NCBI GenBank assembly: GCA_963576735.1
Contig: OY755191.1
Coordinates: forward strand, 8,151,608 to 8,215,607
Source: Bedellia somnulentella
Lineage: Eukaryota; Arthropoda; Insecta; Lepidoptera; Bedelliidae
Direction of reading: 5' to 3'
DNA: 64,000 bases
Shown here piece after piece: positions 21,022 to 31,500 of this stretch (position 1 is the first letter of the stretch; every line of letters begins with the position of its first letter). The position numbers and the translations under genes were made by a program. The notes below the pieces were generated by a model that made no database searches, was not told the origin of the DNA, and saw nothing but the letters and a program-made list of their open reading frames with translations.

Positions 21022-23489
21022 TCACGACCACTGAGCAGGCCATGGTGAAGACGCCGGAGGCCATGGGGCAGGCCAGGCGGGAGTGGGCCAGGCTGCTGTA
21101 GGCCAAGAGGCAGGCCAGGGTTGAGATAGCGCGGCAGCTGAAGCCGTGGCTGCATGTTGGGCTGCCCCCGCTGCACCTGCGGCTCCTGAGCTGTGCAGCA
21201 CTGATAGTTTCACGGATTCTACGTCTGAAAGGAGATTTCATTTGACTTTTAATTAAATAAAAATAAAGAAAGAATTCAATTTCCATAACAGAGAGGTGAT
21301 ATTATTTTATGGTTAACGAAGTTTAATATGTGGTTTGCAATCTACCCATTAATTGGCTGAACTGTGTCCCATTTCGTCACATCTTCTTAGAACTTAATTT
21401 GTTTTGATCTGGGATTTACTTATTATGTAAATTCTTTCAATAATTAAGTATGATCCCTATATGTATATCTTCATCTTCAGCCTATTGGTGTCACTGCTGG
21501 ACATTGGTTTCCCCCAAAGATCTCCACAAAGACTGGTCCTGCGCTGGTCTCATCCATCGGCTTTCCGCAACCTTGACCAAGCCTACCCACACTGCGTCGT
21601 CCGGTATGTGGCCGACATTTCAGGACCTTAGAGCTCCAACAAATCTTATACGATTGCAAAAATACGAAAAAAACATGAACCTGCGTTATGAAGTCTCGCA
21701 GCTTGATTATGCGCAGCGCGATGTATAGCCCGGGCTGCTGCAGCTTCCCTGGCCGCGGCGATCTTCTGCGCGGCGGCTGCCCTGGCCTTGGCCGCTGCCA
21801 GGTGCGCCTGAGCGTTGACTGCGGCCTGAGCTGCGGCTAATGCTTGGGCGCGGGCAGCGTTTGCTGTCTCCTCACTTAGAAAGAAATATACGAATGAGTT
21901 ATTATGAAGCAATTATAGAAAAAGAAGATATAGAAAGTCTGCGCGGCTACTTAGGACACCTCGATGGTATTATAAATTATGTAATTTTAAATTAAGATAA
22001 CGATTATTTTACTAGTTTTTAAATATTGATGTACACAACATAAAAATATATAGGTAATCACCATTGTTTTTTTTTTAATTGAGCGAAATATATGCTGTAC
22101 TAAACATAATTTCCGGGATATTTCACTGTTGCAATGTTAGAATCCAAACAGTTGCATCTTCAGTACAAAACATAAAATTAAAAGCATCAAAACAAACTCC
22201 ATGCTAAAACCAACCTCTTCTGAGCAGCATGAGCAGCCGCAGCCTCCTTAGCGCTGGCCACAGTCTGCTGTTCCACAGCAACATGTTTAGCCGCGGCCAC
22301 TTGCTGCTGGGCGGCCATTACTGCTGCGGCAGCGGACTTGGCTGCGGCGACGGCCCCGGCTACCTCTGAGCCTGAGTCGGGCCAGGCACCTGGTGCTGTA
22401 GATATGGGGGGGATAAATGGTATGATTGGGCGGTTAGTTAGATTGATAAAGATATTACTGCTTTGTTTTTTTTTTTGGCTGTGTAGTGTGGCTACGAATA
22501 TCACGAACGTATTTCTTTCCATGGGTGTTGTAAGAAGTGACTTACGCCCGATTTCTGAATTGAGTATTCAAGCTGAGAACGACCTAAGTATCGTTTTGTC
22601 TCATTCAGTTGTTAAGATTCTAATGCGATAGAACGATACTTAAGTTGTTCTCAGCTGGAATACTCAATTCAGAAATCGGGCGTTAGAATATTGGGATATT
22701 ATAAGTGTTAGTTAGGGCAATGTTCTTCAAATCCTATCACTAACAACCTTTATTTTACAATGTTTTCCCAATATACTCAACATCCAAAAGTGGCCAATTG
22801 ATTTTCTAATTTTGAGGCTCTGGCTGCCCCATGTTGGGATTTAAAGCCGTGAGTATATATATGTAGTTTAGAAACAGTTCAATCTGTCACTTGCGTACTC
22901 ACTCAAATAAGTTGCTTGTCACGTGGCTATCAATAAGCAACAAACGAACAATGTATAAATATAATATAAAAGGAATATTATAGCAGTTAGCTTTAAAGAA
23001 ATAGTAAGCTGTGGTCTAATTCTACGTACCATGAGCTGGTGGCCAAGCCGGCCATGCGGGAGTAGGCCAAGGATCCCAGGACACGCTTCTCTTGTTTGCA
23101 GTATTGGATGCAAACACCACACTCAGGGAGAGAAGCAATACCTGAAACAAAAAGAAAGCCTTAAAAACAAAAATAAGTTTATCTTTAAAGAAGTCAAAGT
23201 TTTCTTATACTGTAGCTCCAATACAAGGTGATGAATTGGGCGATGCGGTTATTTCCTCACAACTTCCAAAAGTGACTGAGTTTTTTTTTATTTCGATGCT
23301 CTGTCCACTCTTTATAGGAATTTAAAGCCGGTTTTTATGTAATAATCATACTAAGTTAATCCTGGTTAATCTTTCCTAAAAATCTTAACTTAGTTTTCAG
23401 TTTATTCCTTCAGAAATCAAAAGCGCAAGTATTTACTATACGATGATACAAAAAATACGCTTTATATTTACCAAAGTCTTGAAAACCAT
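21022..23489 (-). CDS. Secreted Ala-rich protein with Trp-Pro-rich ends (putative cuticular/extracellular)
   Basis: Five exons in transcription order: 23472-23489, 23030-23141, 22215-22395, 21681-21874, 21022-21224. Junctions are GT/AG with consistent phase (0,1,2,1); 235 residues plus TGA. The first exon is only six codons (MVFKTL), and the second completes a signal peptide (VLLLSLSVVFA), a common layout of insect cuticle genes. The mature protein is a tri-block: an N-terminal Trp/Pro segment (WDPWPTPAWPAWPPA), an Ala-rich middle of ~120 residues with K/Q/E/R/H spacing that looks helical, and a C-terminal Trp/Pro segment (WPTAAWPTPAWPAPWPP). I see no chitin-binding R&R consensus or Cys-rich domain. 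Function is inferred from composition and signal peptide only; a silk- or adhesive-like role is an alternative. Confidence 0.85.
21460..21660 (-). mobile_element. RTE-like LINE fragment (C-terminal/3' region)
   Basis: The plus strand reads CAGCCTATTGGTGTCACTGC... GACATTGG... CCCCCAAAGATC... GGTCCTGCGCTGG, a very common lepidopteran LINE-derived sequence known to me from that context. It lies in the last intron of the Ala/Trp-rich gene, only ~20 bp from the exon 4 donor. Confidence 0.6.
22545..22682. mobile_element. Palindromic MITE, TTA target duplication (Harbinger-like)
   Basis: The 138-bp element starts CGCCCGATTTCTGAATTGAG and ends with the reverse complement. Pairing extends to about 55 bp per arm with few mismatches and leaves a short loop. 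TTA flanks both ends (22542-22544, 22683-22685). It lies in intron 2 of the Ala/Trp-rich gene. Confidence 0.75.
22720..22868 (+). repeat. Family A repeat, 5' truncated
   Basis: Begins near ATCACTAACAACC and ends AAGCCGTGAGTATATATATG, immediately downstream of the palindromic MITE. Confidence 0.75.
23225..23335 (+). repeat. Family A repeat fragment
   Basis: Contains GGGCGATGCGGTT and AACTTCCAAAAGTG, then a degraded tail. It lies in intron 1 of the Ala/Trp-rich gene. Confidence 0.6.
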
Positions 23490-24026
23490 TTTAAAGCTTA
23501 TTCTGAACTGTGAGTTACTGATAGTAGAACACGTATGATGTGGTTTGATAAAGGGCTCTATATTTTATATGTTCAAACGCGGAAGAAATTGAGATGAAAG
23601 AAAGGGTGATCTTGGCTGTAGAAACCCCGCCCTAGATATGTTAGGTAACACATAATGCCCCTATCACTGAAACACATAAGTATCCAGACAATAATGAAAT
23701 GTAATTATTTTATCTATTCCGCGTGTAGTCCGCTATATATCAAGCTTATGTTTAAATTTGTTACAAGTGGAGCTTTCGATTTTTAAGAAAATACGATTTA
23801 GCGAAATTGTGTCTGATTTTAGCGGTATATTGTTCATATGTAGTTTTGATACTAGAATATTAATAATATTACTAGAAAATGCTAGAAACAAACTAAAGTG
23901 CAAGATTTGAACTCAGTAGGTGAGACACATAATTACGAATTCTAAATCTAGCCTTCAGCTCTGTATATTTTGTAAAGCATTTGTGTTTGTCACTTTCAAC
24001 ATAATTTTAATGTATTTCACAAAATA

Positions 24027-24255
24027 AATACATATACTCACGGCCATAAATCCTAAAAAGGGACAGCCAGAGCTTCAGACCTAGAAACTCCTCAGCCAAA
24101 TTAGGAAGTTTATAGGGAAGAAAATGGTAGAACTAAAGTATCATTGGTGATGGGTGTCCAACCACATCGCCCAAAAACCACTTTTAAAAGCCCCATACAC
24201 TTAGCCGCCTCTTACAACACCCGTGGGTAGAAAGGGGCAGTGTCATTCGAAACCG
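24027..24255 (-). repeat. Family A repeat
   Basis: Minus-strand, moderately diverged copy ending at CGGCACTACACGGCAC. Confidence 0.8.
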
Positions 24256-24451
24256 GCACTACACGGCACAAAAAAAAGCTATTTATTTATTTGGTTTGCC
24301 AACAGAGCATACATTAATACAATTTTAAAAACTAATATTCATATAATAACAAAAAAAACATCTGAGGTATGCACCAATTATAGGCAGAACACATCATTCA
24401 TAAGGCATGACATATAAGTTCTTATTTTTTTTTAAATAAGCTAAATAATAA

Positions 24452-24692
24452 TGCCGTGTAGTGCCGGCTTAGAATGTCGCTACCCCTTTCTACCCACGGG
24501 TGTCGTAAGAGGCGACTAAGGGTATTGGGGCTTTTTATTGGATTTTTGGGCGATGCGGTTGGAGACCCATCACCAAAAACTTTTATTTTTACCATCTTTT
24601 CCCCACTCAACTTCCAAAAGTGGCTGAGGAATTTATAATTCATTAGCTCTGGTTACCCCTTCTAGGGAAATATAGCCGTGAGTATATGTATG
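24452..24692 (+). repeat. Family A repeat, full-length copy
   Basis: Starts GCCGTGTAGTGCCGGCTTAG and ends GCCGTGAGTATATGTATG. Together with the minus copy 200 bp upstream it forms an inverted pair that could fold into a long hairpin. Confidence 0.9.
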
Positions 24693-25230
24693 CTAAATAA
24701 TTTCATATTTGTTTTCAATGAAAAATGAATCGTAAAATGAAATTCCTATTCTAACGAAACAAACATAAGGTACACTTTAAATATGCAAACAACCACAGCC
24801 TAAGCCACTTTTGGATGGGCAAAATATTATTGGGGATAAGAAGTAAATAATGGTTGGTGATGGGATCTACCACTAAATCCCCCAACAATAACTTGGTATG
24901 AAATTGGCTATCTTAAACCGAAATAACCCTGGTAAAGCTAAACCTATAAAAAAATAGAATACTTATTAAAAAAATCTACGACGACATTTTTGAGCATAAC
25001 TGAAAGGAATTGGGAATTGTCAACACTAGGTGACAGAGTATCGGGTGATGTTAGAAGTGTTAGTACCTCTGCTACGCTTTCGTGACTATACGACAAAACC
25101 AACAAGCTTTACTGCATATTTATTTTGTTGTCAAATAAGAATGAACTAATAGTTAAGACCAGCACAGGGCCAGGCGTTGTTTAAATATTTTGTACGCCAG
25201 TTGTGGACGTTTATTGGCTTATAATGATTA

Positions 25231-25487
25231 ACATACATACATACATACATATACTCATGGCTATAAATCCCTAGAAGGGGTAGCCAGAGCTAATAGGAAT
25301 TAGAAATTCCTCAGCCACAATTGGAAAATTGAGTGGGGAAAGGATAGTAAAGTAAAGGTTGTTGGTGATGGGTCTCCAGCCGCATCGCCCAAAAATCCCT
25401 TAAAAGCCCCAATACCGTTAGTCGCCTCTTACGTACACCCATCGGTAGAAACGGGGTAGTGCTATTCTAAGCCGACACTACACGGCA
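25231..25487 (-). repeat. Family A repeat, full-length copy
   Basis: Minus-strand copy from a (CATA)n run to GACACTACACGGCA. Confidence 0.9.
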
Positions 25488-25583
25488 ACGCAATGATTAA
25501 CGTCCCATCTATATCCTATGCCACCAGCGAGCGCATCATGATGTTCAATGTTTCTACAAGAGAACCATAGGCCCATGCTATAT

Positions 25584-26208
25584 TTAAACGATAGTGAAGG
25601 AACTGTTCATCTTAACGTCATCAGGGTGGTATAGATTTAGGTACCAACGGGCATAGTAGACCATGTCTGCACTGGGCAACCTAGCGAGCCTGCAGCATGA
25701 CTTGCTCTTTTCGTACTTCCCGAATAGACACTCGATCGTTGCCCAATATGCCCAATTTTTGGAGGTTAACAAAAAATACGAAAATTCGCATGCGATTTGT
25801 ATGATATTTGAAATTGGCTTTTATGAAAAAAATTATTCAAACCATTATAAAACGAATGTATGAAAACCAGTTTTTTAGTCTAATTTAAAAGTGCAACAAA
25901 AAGTTGTTCTCTACTTCTAATATATAATTAAAGTTTTATTTATTGATCAGTATTTATCGTCTATTTGTAGTTAAATAAATAAAAGTGGTATCATAATCGT
26001 AACAATGTTTGACAAGGTCATTAAAATAAACATATAAGTTACATAAATTAGTATGAAAACTATGATATAAGTAATAATGAAACATACTCAAATCATAAGT
26101 ACTATCTAATTTACTTATTATACCGACCCAATATGGAGGCACTCTACGTTGTTTATTGTAGTACCATACGAGATCATAGTAAGTGTAATTGGAGGCATTC
26201 TCTTCCAC
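25584..26208 (-). other. Unrecognised reading frames, possible exons of an unknown gene
   Basis: On the minus strand, a frame ending at 26089 (ENASNYTYYDLVWYYNKQ, then RRVPPYWVGIISKL) stops at a good donor-like sequence (GTATGT at 26087-26092). About 250 bp further on, a second frame (NWAYWATIECLFGKYEKSK, then CRLARLPSADMVYYARW) ends at 25584. Both read like real protein, rich in Trp, Tyr and Cys, not like random translation. I cannot place them in a family and cannot join them through a consistent acceptor and phase. They could be a decayed gene or a fragment of a mobile element. Confidence 0.3.
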
Positions 26209-26469
26209 CTTTCATTTTATGGTTTCACTATGAGTTATGATGAAAGAGATCAAATAAAACTTTAGGTTCTAATGTGGTTATGGTTAGTGAAGTAAAAAAG
26301 GCAAAACTTAGTTTTTTCCTTATTATAATGTTAATGTATAATCAGAACTATTGATACCTCTGCCAACCCCTTCGGGGATATACGGGGTGAACGTTTGAGT
26401 TTCGTATATGTATGAACCTAAGTTGTTATTAAGCTACCCTCTAAACATAAACTATTAATAATAAGTAAA

Positions 26470-26724
26470 CATACAAACATACATACATATACTCACGGCT
26501 TTGAATCCCTAGAAGGGGTAGCCAGAGCTAAGGAATTGGAAATTCCTCAGCAACTTTTGGAAAATTGAGTGGGGAAAAGATGTTAAAGTAAAGCTTGTTG
26601 GTGATGGGTCCCCAACTGCATCGCCCAAAAAACCTTGAAAACCCCAATACCGTTAGTCGCCTCTTACGTACACCCATCGGTAGAAACGGGGTAGTGCTAT
26701 TCTAAACCGACACTACACGGCACG
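26470..26724 (-). repeat. Family A repeat, full-length copy
   Basis: Minus-strand copy; very close to the copies at 25231 and 27430. Confidence 0.9.
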
Positions 26725-27429
26725 GTAATAATAAGTAAAATGCACGGGAAATACATTGTTCAAATACAAATACAACTATATCCTTATGATTTTTATTATG
26801 TACTGTAGAAGGCAAAAAAAAATTTGGAACCCAATCATCTGTGCCTTGGAACCTATAGTAGGTCATAGTCATATAACTCACAACTCATATTTAAATCATG
26901 ACCAGAAACTTGGGTCTGCAAATCCTGTCTACCCCAATGTATACTATTGGTATGAGGTATATCTATTTATGTATTTTTTATACATAGCGTCAATCAAATC
27001 AATACTGCACTATATTTGATTTGAGAGCTGTCATAGTAACGTGTTTAGAGATGAGACAATATTTTTAAATACGATTTTTGAATTCGATGTTAAACAAATC
27101 AAGAATCCATTGCGAGTGGTAGTAAGTAGCGCTTATCAATTAAGGCACCATTGTATTACTCTGTTTAATATTTTTGGTTAAAAATGACGAGTGTTACTAT
27201 CCTCACAAAGCATTCTTGAACGAAATGCTCCTCTTCGTATTATTGAATTATTGAAGAAGTAAGATAGTATGTGTTTACAACACCATGTTCTTAAGAAAAC
27301 TTAGCCCAGCAAAGCGGAACGGAGCGTACTCTTTAATATGTTGGAAATAAAAGTAATCAATGTTAGTCTTTAAATATTTTAAGAAAATGGTTTTTCGTCA
27401 AAGTTACATTAATAGAACAGTATCAATAA

Positions 27430-27732
27430 CATACATATACATACATACATATACATATACTCACGGCTTTAAATCCCTAGAAGGGGTAGCCAGAGCTAAG
27501 GAATTAGAAATTCCTCAGCCACATTTGGAAAATTGAGTGGGGAAAGGATGGTAAAGTAAAGGTTGTTGGTGATGGGTCTCCAGCCGCATCGCCCAAAAAT
27601 CCCTTAAAAGCCCCAATACCGTTAGTCGCCTCTTACGTACACCCATCGGTAGAAACGGGGTAGTGCTATTCTAAGCCGACACTACACGGCAAAGCCGACA
27701 CAACACGGCAAAGCTGACACTACACGGCAAAG
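27430..27732 (-). repeat. Family A repeat with triplicated 5' end
   Basis: Minus-strand copy whose terminal 19-mer (GCCGACACTACACGGCAAA) occurs three times in tandem (27675, 27694, 27713) with two substitutions. Confidence 0.9.
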
Positions 27733-27814
27733 CGTCAATAACGTCAAAGTTATAACAATTGAACTAATTGCCTTCAACATTTTACAAAATGGCGTAAGAA
27801 TATAAACTGATGAC

Positions 27815-27915
27815 GCTGCGCACTAAACGTCTAAACGCGCTCAGCGGGGTTCGACCACAAACCTTCGGACATAGAAGCTAGTCACCAATCCACTCGGCCA
27901 CGGAAGTTATCAAAT
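27815..27915 (-). repeat. tRNA-like SINE relic
   Basis: On the minus strand, an A-box-like CGTGGCCGAGTGGATTGG and a B-box-like GTGGTCGAACCCCGC are spaced as in a tRNA with a long variable region. No complete cloverleaf. A related degraded sequence lies at 36565-36640 on the plus strand. Confidence 0.5.
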
Positions 27916-28515
27916 GGATAAAGTTCTACATCGAATTCACCTGCATTTTAATTCAATTCGAAGCATCGAGTCATTCAACATATCTTGGTAAGTTGTGTCA
28001 AATTCGACTCATTTCAGTGTCACAACACTAGTTAGAATTATCAATAAAAAAAAAACATAAATTTAGCAAAATGTGGTGATAGTTTTTAAAAATTAACATG
28101 ATTATATATTTATAAATCAGAATGTACCATTGATTTAGTTATAAATATAACACTGGAGCAATTGTAACATACATAAATTACAACAAGTCAAAAGTAAGTG
28201 TTACGTAAATAATTGATTTTTCATTAGTTTGCGATCTAGCTAAGACATATGATCGGTATCTATATTCCGCCGATAAAATATATATTATTTATTTCATGTA
28301 GTTATTGCATGTTCATAAACCATATCAATAACAATCTTGCTTAGAAAGCAACTACTTACTATTGTTTTATTAATTTTACCTTATGATGTTTTTAATTTAA
28401 TTCAGTCGCTGCTGTGTGCAGTCAGTTGGTTCGGGTTATTTACGTGCATTTTTTTTTCAGATATAATAGATTAATTTTTACACCTTCAATAATTGCTCAT
28501 TGATCATTATTCAAT

Positions 28516-31500
28516 ATGGGAGCCGACAAAAAACCACTACCACCACAAAAGTTTGAGTAAGTACTATATTTTCTATATTTTGTTGTGATAAGCCTATAAA
28601 ATCGCTTTACGACTCATATCGGTACACAGAATTGACCACTGTGATGCCTCAGTGTGAATCTTATCTCACATAGGTTCAGTTTATTTATTGTAGCCTTTCT
28701 TTTACCAACAATCAGTACAGTCAGAACAACTAGGCTATAACAGTGAGCTCAAAATGTACTATTACTCCATATTTACTTATAATTTAATATGGTTATGAAA
28801 AATTATCTTGTGAATAAGCCATTTGTTTTCATTCAAAAGTTCAAGCTATTTTTTTGCTCTTATTTTAAGTTAGAATTACTATTTGTCATTTTATTAAGAT
28901 TTATTGAGCTGATTGAATCTTTTTCATGTGTAATGGGTTTCTTACCTGTGGGATTCTATGATACTGGAAGTAATGTTATGTCTTCAAAAAAAACGCTGGA
29001 ATTATTTCACAGTATTTACACAATAAATCCTGTCTGAACAGGGTAGTAAAGTACTTTCATATTAACCTTCTTCATTCATGATCACTATATTTTACTGATA
29101 GATAAAGTTTAATGACTATAGGAATTGCTATGTTGTGTTGGTTTAGAATAACACTACCCCAATACCCGTGGGTTTTGTAAGAGACCATTAAGGGTTTTGG
29201 AGCTTCAAAAGAAGTTGTTAGGCAATGGGGTTGGAGACCCATCGCCAATAACCTTTTTTTTAAATAATTTTCTCCCAACTCCAGTTCTAAAAGTGGTTGA
29301 GCTCTGGCTACCCGTTCTAGGGATATTTAGCCGTGAGTATTTGTATGTTTGTATAATACATACAAATACATCTCAAAAGGATTGTTTTTTCTATAACTCA
29401 CTTTGTAATCAACTCTACTTTTACGGGGATAAAAAATATTCTTACTACAAATGGCTGTGTTGTTGTCCTCTACTAAAATAAAAAAAATATATGATAATTT
29501 ATTTACAAATACAATACTACACAACATAGTTCCTTAATATTGTAATTTACCAACACACTATTAAGGATTTGAGCTTATAATGCTGCATCATATTCTCCAT
29601 TAAAAAAGCAATGTACACTGTTCTTTAAACCACATACAGAATATTGATAAGAGAAAAGTTGACTAACAAAAAAGATTAAGTCAAAACTTCAGACTTTGTA
29701 GTCACCCAAAAAAATACACACTTGGTGAAAGTGTGTTTGATAGTAGATAGATAGATTTAAAGCTGTAACCTAACTTTATACAGAAAAGCCCAAGCTATAG
29801 TATAGTAACTTAGTATTAAAAAAAAATGTAGGTACTGAAGGTTTTTATGATTTTAATAAATTAATTGTTAAGGAGAACCTAAAAAATTAGTTTTCATATT
29901 AATAAGAATATTTATAATAATGTAAGAAAGTTATCTCTCAGTACAGCTAATCGATTAGGAAATTTATTTTAAAGTATAAATCCAAAACCCAATTTGCTGC
30001 TGGATTTATTCTAACACAGAAAATAAACTTTATTTGTAAATTACACTGCCAATACAATACAAAATGAAAATCACACCACATCCGATTAATCAATTACTAA
30101 ATAGTAATCATTAACCATGAAAATTTATTGTATATGATGTTTGTAAGTGTTTCTAAAAACCTGTGAGTCAGTACATATTAAAATATGTTTTCCTTATAGA
30201 TATGCTTGATAGTAAATTATAATTGCATTTTTTTTATTTATAGCTGTGTAGTGTCGGCTTAGAATAGCACTACCCCATGTCTTCCGGTGGGTGTACGTAA
30301 GAGGCGACTAACGGTATTGGGGCATTTTAAGGGATTTTTGGGCGATGCGGTTGGAGACCCATCGCCCAATCGTCACCAAATGTTAGATATTTGGCAATTC
30401 TCCAAATTACTATTGGTTGCATTTCTAGTTTTAAGTGGTATCACCGCATTAAAAGTACTGTTCAATCAAATAATTACTACTTACTTTCATTATTAAATTT
30501 GTAATATCATTTAACCATTCTGTGTAATTTTTTGGAGTGCTGACCACATTTCTTTTTGCAATCATACTAAACCAACTAGTTTTTATACAAAAAACCTAGT
30601 AAGATTAAAAAATATTATCAACGTTGTCTAATAATCCGTGTTTTTGCAAAACCCATAGGTTTTTTGCAATAAACCTAAACATCAAATCATTCTACGACAT
30701 ATACAAATGCAAAGAGAAACCGGAGTATTTGTCACAATATAATATTTATCGGCACAATTCGGCTGCTCTAAGCTAAAAACAAGTATGTCGATTTTTGAGC
30801 GTTTGCTTTTTTTTACACCGTTGGATTCGTCATAGAAAGACCCTTATTTCTACATTATTAAAACTCAAAATATCTTCTTATTTAAGGCGCTATTGATAAA
30901 AATAATAGGGTAAGACTATGCTAAAAGCATTTTTATTCTGCATTGGCGTTACTGTAAAGGTCAAGTTAAAAAGAATATTAATTTCATTAGGAAAGTACAT
31001 CACGTCGGACATATCCAAAAATCATCAAGATCCGACAATCACTTTAGGAAATATTTAAATTTATAGAAATAAAATGTTTTTTCGCTCTCCTGTAAAATTT
31101 GCCAAAAACGACATACTTGTTTTTAGTTTAACACAGCCGAATTGTTGTTTATACAGTAATTAAATAAAAAATGGATCAAAATAACCATTCCATCGCAACT
31201 GTTCTTTAAATTAAATTCTAATTATACTGACCACCTGTTATATCGTCTGATGCAGTTTTAATTTAATCACTTTTGTAATGGCAATGCGCCAGTATCTTCG
31301 TTAAATAATTCTCTACGAGTCATGAAGACAAAGTAACGAGGCGCAAATATATTAACCATGTGCTTGATTAGTATTTTAAAGCTGAATTAATGTTGTAACA
31401 ACAAGTAGCTATATCATCGGAATATATAATTTATCAACCTATTTTGAAAGTTGAGAGGGACAAGTTGGTCTAATAAAGAAAAGAAGGTGATGGATTTCCA

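Larger units (their letters stand above)
23490..28515. other. Repeat-rich intergenic region
   Basis: Lies between the Ala/Trp-rich gene (minus) and the mitochondrial carrier (plus), whose 5' ends face each other. It holds six family A copies, SINE B tail fragments (25019-25092, 26345-26402), a tRNA-like relic (27815-27915) and two unrecognised reading frames (25584-26208). AT-rich DNA with no other recognisable feature fills the rest. A TCAGTT initiator-like motif near 28423 and an acceptor-like TTTTTTTTTCAG at 28449-28460 may mark the carrier's 5'-UTR exon. Confidence 0.5.

Noticed and set aside
26756..27019. Plus-strand 87-codon frame
   Set aside because: Low-complexity, Tyr/Ile-rich translation without domain features or splice support.
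29072..29527. Several overlapping frames on both strands around 29.1-29.5 kb
   Set aside because: They fall in a family A repeat and adjacent AT-rich DNA; the same frames recur in other copies of the repeat.
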